DNA of 64,000 nt from Streptomyces sp. NBC_00234 (lineage in GTDB: Bacteria; Actinomycetota; Actinomycetes; Streptomycetales; Streptomycetaceae). The DNA is taken from NCBI RefSeq assembly GCF_036195325.1, contig NZ_CP108101.1, forward strand, positions 7,378,001 through 7,442,000, in the 5' to 3' direction. The notes under the pieces were generated by a model, which worked only from the letters and a program-made list of their open reading frames with translations, searched no databases and was not told where the DNA came from. Below, piece by piece: positions 60,669 to 64,000 of the stretch; positions within the stretch are counted from its first letter, which is position 1, and each line of letters starts with the position of its first letter. The translations under genes and the position numbers were made by a program.

Positions 60669-63600
60669 ATGACTAGATCATCCGAGAGGCGGAGGACCCG
60701 GCTGCTGGCAGCGGGGCTGTCTCTTTTACTGCTGCCGGCAGGGCAAGCCCTTGCAGCCGGGGCATCGGGGGCGACGAGGCTGGGCACCGACCGTGCCACA
60801 TCCCCCGTGCACGCACCCAGCACCGCGCGAACCGTCACCCTGATCACCGGTGACCAGGTGACCGTGACCGACCTCGGCGCGGGACGGAAGTCGGTCGCCG
60901 TGGAGCGTCCCGAGGGCGCGACCGGAACGGTTCGCAGCGAGATATCCGACGGCCGGATCACCGTCGTACCCGACGAGGCCCGGCCCTACCTCCAGGCGGG
61001 CGTTCTCGACGCCGAGCTCTTCGACGTCACCGCTCTGATCGAGCAGGGGCTCGGTGACCCGTCGTCCGACGGGCTCCCGCTCATCGTGACGTACACGAAG
61101 AACGCCCGCAGCGCGACGCCCCACGGAGCCCGCCAGGTCCGTGGGCTGCCGAGCGTGGGCGGTGCGGCCCTGGAGGCGTCGAAGTCCGGGGAGTTCTGGC
61201 GCACGGTCGCACCGGACGTCAACTCCAGGGAGCGCGGCGCGACTTCGGGCCGTGTGCGTCTGGCGGGTGGCGTCGAAAAGATCTGGCTGGACGCACGCGT
61301 CGACACCGCGATGGAGACCAGCAACGCCCAGATCGGCACCCCCGCGGCCTGGGAGGCCGGGCTGACCGGCAAGGGTGTCAAGGTCGCCGTCCTCGACACG
61401 GGCGTGGACCTGACCCATCCCGATCTCAAGGACCGGGTGAGCGAGACCAAGAGTTTCATCGACGGGCAGGAGGTCGCCGACCGCAACGGCCACGGCACGC
61501 ATGTCTCCTCCACCGTCGGTGGCAGTGGCGCGGCGTCCGACGGCAAGGAGAAGGGCGTCGCGCCCGGCGCCACGCTCGCCGTCGGCAAGGTTCTCAGCGA
61601 CCAGGGGTCCGGCACTCAGTCGCAGATCATCGCCGGTATGGAGTGGGCGGCCACGGACGTCCACGCCAAGGTCGTCTCCATGAGCCTCGGATCGTCGCAG
61701 GGCAGCGACGGCACCGACCCGATGGCCCAGGCGGTGAACACCCTCTCCAAGGACACGGGCGCCCTGTTCGTGATCGCGGCCGGCAACGCATCCTCCCCCG
61801 GCAGCATCGGCTCCCCCGGGGCGGCCGACTCCGCACTGACGATCGGTGCGGTCGACTCCGCCGACCGGCGGGCTCCCTTCTCCAGTCAGGGCCCGCGATT
61901 CGGCGACAACGCGCTGAAGCCCGACCTGTCCGCGCCGGGAGTGGACATCCTCGCGGCCCGTTCGCAACTCGTGAGCGGCAGCGGCCCGTACGCATCGATG
62001 AGCGGTACGTCCATGGCCACCCCGCACGTCGCGGGCGTGGCGGCGCTGCTCGCCGAGAAGCACCCCGACTGGAGCGGACAGCAGCTCAAGGACGGGCTGA
62101 TGAGCACGTCCCAGCGGATCAGCGGCACGTCGTACGAGGTGGGTGCGGGCCGCGTGGACGTCCCGTCCGCGATCGCCGCGCAGATCACCGCGACCGGCAG
62201 CGCCGACCTCGGCTTCACCCGCTGGCCCTACGAGGCGAACCAGCCGGTCACGAAGACACTGACCTACACCAACGCCTCCGACCAGCCGGTCACCCTGGAG
62301 TTGACCGCCGAGGGCGCTCCCGCCGGCGTGGTCACCCTCGCCGACTCCACCCTGACCGTGCCCGCGCACGGCACCGCGCAGACCACGGTCACCGGTGACG
62401 GCACCGCCGCACCCGTCGGCGCCACCTCCGGCCGGATCGTCGCCAAGGACGGCGGCACAGTGGTGGCGCACACGGCCTTCGGCCTGAGCAAGGAGGAGGA
62501 GCGCTACACCCTCACCGTCCACGTCAAGGACCGCGACGGTGCCGCATCCGCCGCATACGTGGCTGTCAAGCAGCTGGCCAAGGACACGTCGGTCATCCCG
62601 GCCTCGGTCGGCGAATCCGGCACGCTCAAGCTGCGCGTGAAGCCGGGCCTGTACTCCCTGTCCAGCTTCCTCGACGTGCACGGCAGCAAGGGCGAGGACT
62701 CGCTCGGCCTCGGTCTGCTCACCGAGCCCGAGGTCACCATGGACCGTGACCGCGAAGTCACCCTCGACGGGACGAAGTTGCGGGAGATCCGGGCCGAGGT
62801 GGACCAGCGGACCCAGACCCGTCAGCTGATCATGAGGTTCAACCGGGCCGCGAACGGCGCGTCCTTCACGGGGGGCGCGCAGGTCCCGCCGACGTACGAC
62901 AGCATCTTCGCCGCGCCGACCCGCAAGCCCGCCACGGGCACCTTCGAGTACCGGACCGTCTGGCGGCTCGGCAAACCGCAACTCGATGTCGAAGCAGGCG
63001 GCCGGCGGCTGGGCGAGACGGCCGTCCAGTACGGATCGGACCTGTTCACCGGGCAGAAGCGGATGTCCCTGGTGGACGCGGGCACCGGAAGCCCCGCCGA
63101 CTACGACGGCAAGGACGTGACGGGCAACGCGGTCGTCGTGCGCCGCACCGACGCGATCACGCCCGCCGAGCTGGCCCAGAACGCGCAGGACGCGGGCGCC
63201 AAGGCCCTGTTCGTCACCGACGAGGTTCCGGGGCGGCTGATGGCCAACTTCAGCGGGGCCGGCGGGGCGACACGTCCGCTGTACATCGCGACGGTGAACG
63301 CGGCGGACGGGGCGCGACTGATCGAGGCCGCTCGGCTCGACCGGGGCGTGGAACTGACCGGCACCAGGTTCACGCCGTTCGTCTACGACCTCACCGAGGG
63401 GTACCCGGGGGCGATCCCCGCTGATGTGACGTACCGGCCGGAGAGGAGCGAACTGGCCGTCGTCAAGAACAAGTTCCACGCGACGAAGGCCGCCGACGGC
63501 GGCGAGTTCCGCTACTCGATCACCGATGCGTTCCCTGTCGGCCTGGGCTTCCAGGAGAAGATCAGGTTCCCCGCGGAGCGCACCGACTACATCAGCTCCG

Positions 63601-64000
63601 GTCCCGGCAAGCGCTGGCACGAGTCCATGTCCAACGGCCCGGGAGCCATGGAGGAGCGCAGTGGCGTCGTGCACTACCGTGCCGGCATGCGCTCCGGGGT
63701 CGACTGGTTCAAGCCGGTCTGGCACCCGTGGCTGGGCACCGGCCTCGGCTGGGGCCAGCAGCGAGCGGGCAACAACCTGCAGTTCAACACGCCCGGCTGG
63801 GGCGACTCAGGACCGGACCACACCGGGTTCGGCTATGTGTGGGATCACACCTCGATGACCCAGTTCACCGAGGTGTACGTGGATGGGGTGCGGGTTGACC
63901 GGCAGACCAGCTCGGGTGCGCACGCCCGGAACGTCAAGCCGACCGAGCAGGACTTCAAGGTCGTCACCGACACCACGCTGGACCCGGACGTCTGGCGGCT
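60669..64000 (+). CDS. Large secreted subtilisin-like (S8) protease, 3' end outside window, with TTA codon
   Basis: At least 1110 residues are visible. A signal peptide (RRTRLLAAGLSLLLLPAGQA) and a prodomain precede the S8 catalytic domain: D243 (VAVLDTGVDLTHPDL), H275 (NGHGTHVSST) and S448 (SGTSMATPHVAG). A protease-associated-like segment follows (VTGNAVVVRRTDAITPAELA and AGAKALFVTDE), with beta-rich C-terminal domains continuing past the right edge. Codon 20, in the signal peptide, is TTA (60726-60728), so secretion should depend on bldA as in other developmental proteases. GGAGGAG precedes ATG 60669. It probably degrades extracellular protein. Confidence 0.93.
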   Translation, partial: MTRSSERRRTRLLAAGLSLLLLPAGQALAAGASGATRLGTDRATSPVHAPSTARTVTLITGDQVTVTDLGAGRKSVAVERPEGATGTVRSEISDGRITVVPDEARPYLQAGVLDAELFDVTALIEQGLGDPSSDGLPLIVTYTKNARSATPHGARQVRGLPSVGGAALEASKSGEFWRTVAPDVNSRERGATSGRVRLAGGVEKIWLDARVDTAMETSNAQIGTPAAWEAGLTGKGVKVAVLDTGVDLTHPDLKDRVSETKSFIDGQEVADRNGHGTHVSSTVGGSGAASDGKEKGVAPGATLAVGKVLSDQGSGTQSQIIAGMEWAATDVHAKVVSMSLGSSQGSDGTDPMAQAVNTLSKDTGALFVIAAGNASSPGSIGSPGAADSALTIGAVDSADRRAPFSSQGPRFGDNALKPDLSAPGVDILAARSQLVSGSGPYASMSGTSMATPHVAGVAALLAEKHPDWSGQQLKDGLMSTSQRISGTSYEVGAGRVDVPSAIAAQITATGSADLGFTRWPYEANQPVTKTLTYTNASDQPVTLELTAEGAPAGVVTLADSTLTVPAHGTAQTTVTGDGTAAPVGATSGRIVAKDGGTVVAHTAFGLSKEEERYTLTVHVKDRDGAASAAYVAVKQLAKDTSVIPASVGESGTLKLRVKPGLYSLSSFLDVHGSKGEDSLGLGLLTEPEVTMDRDREVTLDGTKLREIRAEVDQRTQTRQLIMRFNRAANGASFTGGAQVPPTYDSIFAAPTRKPATGTFEYRTVWRLGKPQLDVEAGGRRLGETAVQYGSDLFTGQKRMSLVDAGTGSPADYDGKDVTGNAVVVRRTDAITPAELAQNAQDAGAKALFVTDEVPGRLMANFSGAGGATRPLYIATVNAADGARLIEAARLDRGVELTGTRFTPFVYDLTEGYPGAIPADVTYRPERSELAVVKNKFHATKAADGGEFRYSITDAFPVGLGFQEKIRFPAERTDYISSGPGKRWHESMSNGPGAMEERSGVVHYRAGMRSGVDWFKPVWHPWLGTGLGWGQQRAGNNLQFNTPGWGDSGPDHTGFGYVWDHTSMTQFTEVYVDGVRVDRQTSSGAHARNVKPTEQDFKVVTDTTLDPDVWR

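Noticed and set aside
60726..63725. Long minus-strand frame opposite the secreted protease
   Set aside because: Shadow of the S8 protease; low-complexity Gly/Arg/Val composition and no family resemblance.

Overview
The window is high-GC actinobacterial DNA and almost certainly comes from a Streptomyces chromosome. The supporting signs are very strong GC bias at third codon positions, frequent GTG starts, ATGA/GTGA gene overlaps, an ergothioneine operon, large LuxR-type (LAL) and SARP regulators, and rare in-frame TTA (bldA) codons placed in regulators and secondary-metabolism genes. I see no rRNA, tRNA, CRISPR array or intact insertion sequence. All gene names and family assignments are from memory of protein families, not from a search.

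Region 1 (1-31.2 kb) is mostly ordinary chromosome. In order it holds: egtABC (ergothioneine, minus strand, egtC running off the left end); a bacterial PARG-like protein facing a PemK/MazF-like toxin; a secreted GH18-like hydrolase; LacI and AraC regulators around a small MITE-like palindromic element; thioredoxin beside a flavin disulfide oxidoreductase; a lipoprotein; a LAL regulator followed by a UvrA2/DrrC-like protein; a VOC protein; a metallophosphoesterase overlapped with a 4'-phosphopantetheinyl transferase (the PptH/PptT arrangement of mycobacteria); and a cobalamin riboswitch driving CbtB-CbtA cobalt uptake, with a pseudo-phosphatase beside it. Next come GNAT, SDR and TetR genes, then TPR and pirin. 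From 25.4 to 30.7 kb lies a scarred stretch: an integrase relic, a frameshifted methyltransferase relic, MscS, an intact methyltransferase, two secreted proteins, and two displaced fragments that match the 3' end of the pirin gene. A membrane-anchored glutaredoxin closes the region.

Region 2 (31.4-55.6 kb) is a dense RiPP (ribosomally made, modified peptide) district with up to three peptide systems. (a) A LanM lanthionine synthetase is followed by a 66-aa precursor with a single C-terminal Cys, then a LAL regulator and a SARP regulator, both carrying TTA codons. (b) On the minus strand, a 39-aa acidic peptide with a very strong ribosome binding site heads an overlapping operon: glycosyltransferase, a DUF6895-like protein (with a TTA codon), a radical SAM enzyme, a second DUF6895-like paralogue, an MFS exporter, and a prolyl oligopeptidase that could be a leader peptidase. 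(c) Divergent from (b), a second radical SAM enzyme overlaps a heme-oxygenase-like diiron protein, which overlaps an 85-aa small protein. A class III cyclase/ATPase/TPR protein, a cytoplasmic subtilisin and a GAF protein follow. Systems (b) and (c) share a 304-bp divergent promoter region and are the best candidates for something undescribed.

Region 3 (55.6-64 kb) returns to ordinary content: a possible CDI-type immunity gene behind a short remnant ORF, an APC permease, a NIPSNAP protein divergent from a WYL regulator, and a large secreted subtilisin-like protease with a TTA codon in its signal peptide, running off the right end.

Genes appear linked at three levels. bldA (TTA) control covers four regulatory or RiPP genes plus the secreted protease. 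Translational coupling (1-4 bp overlaps) welds the RiPP operons. Strong hairpins separate most convergent units.
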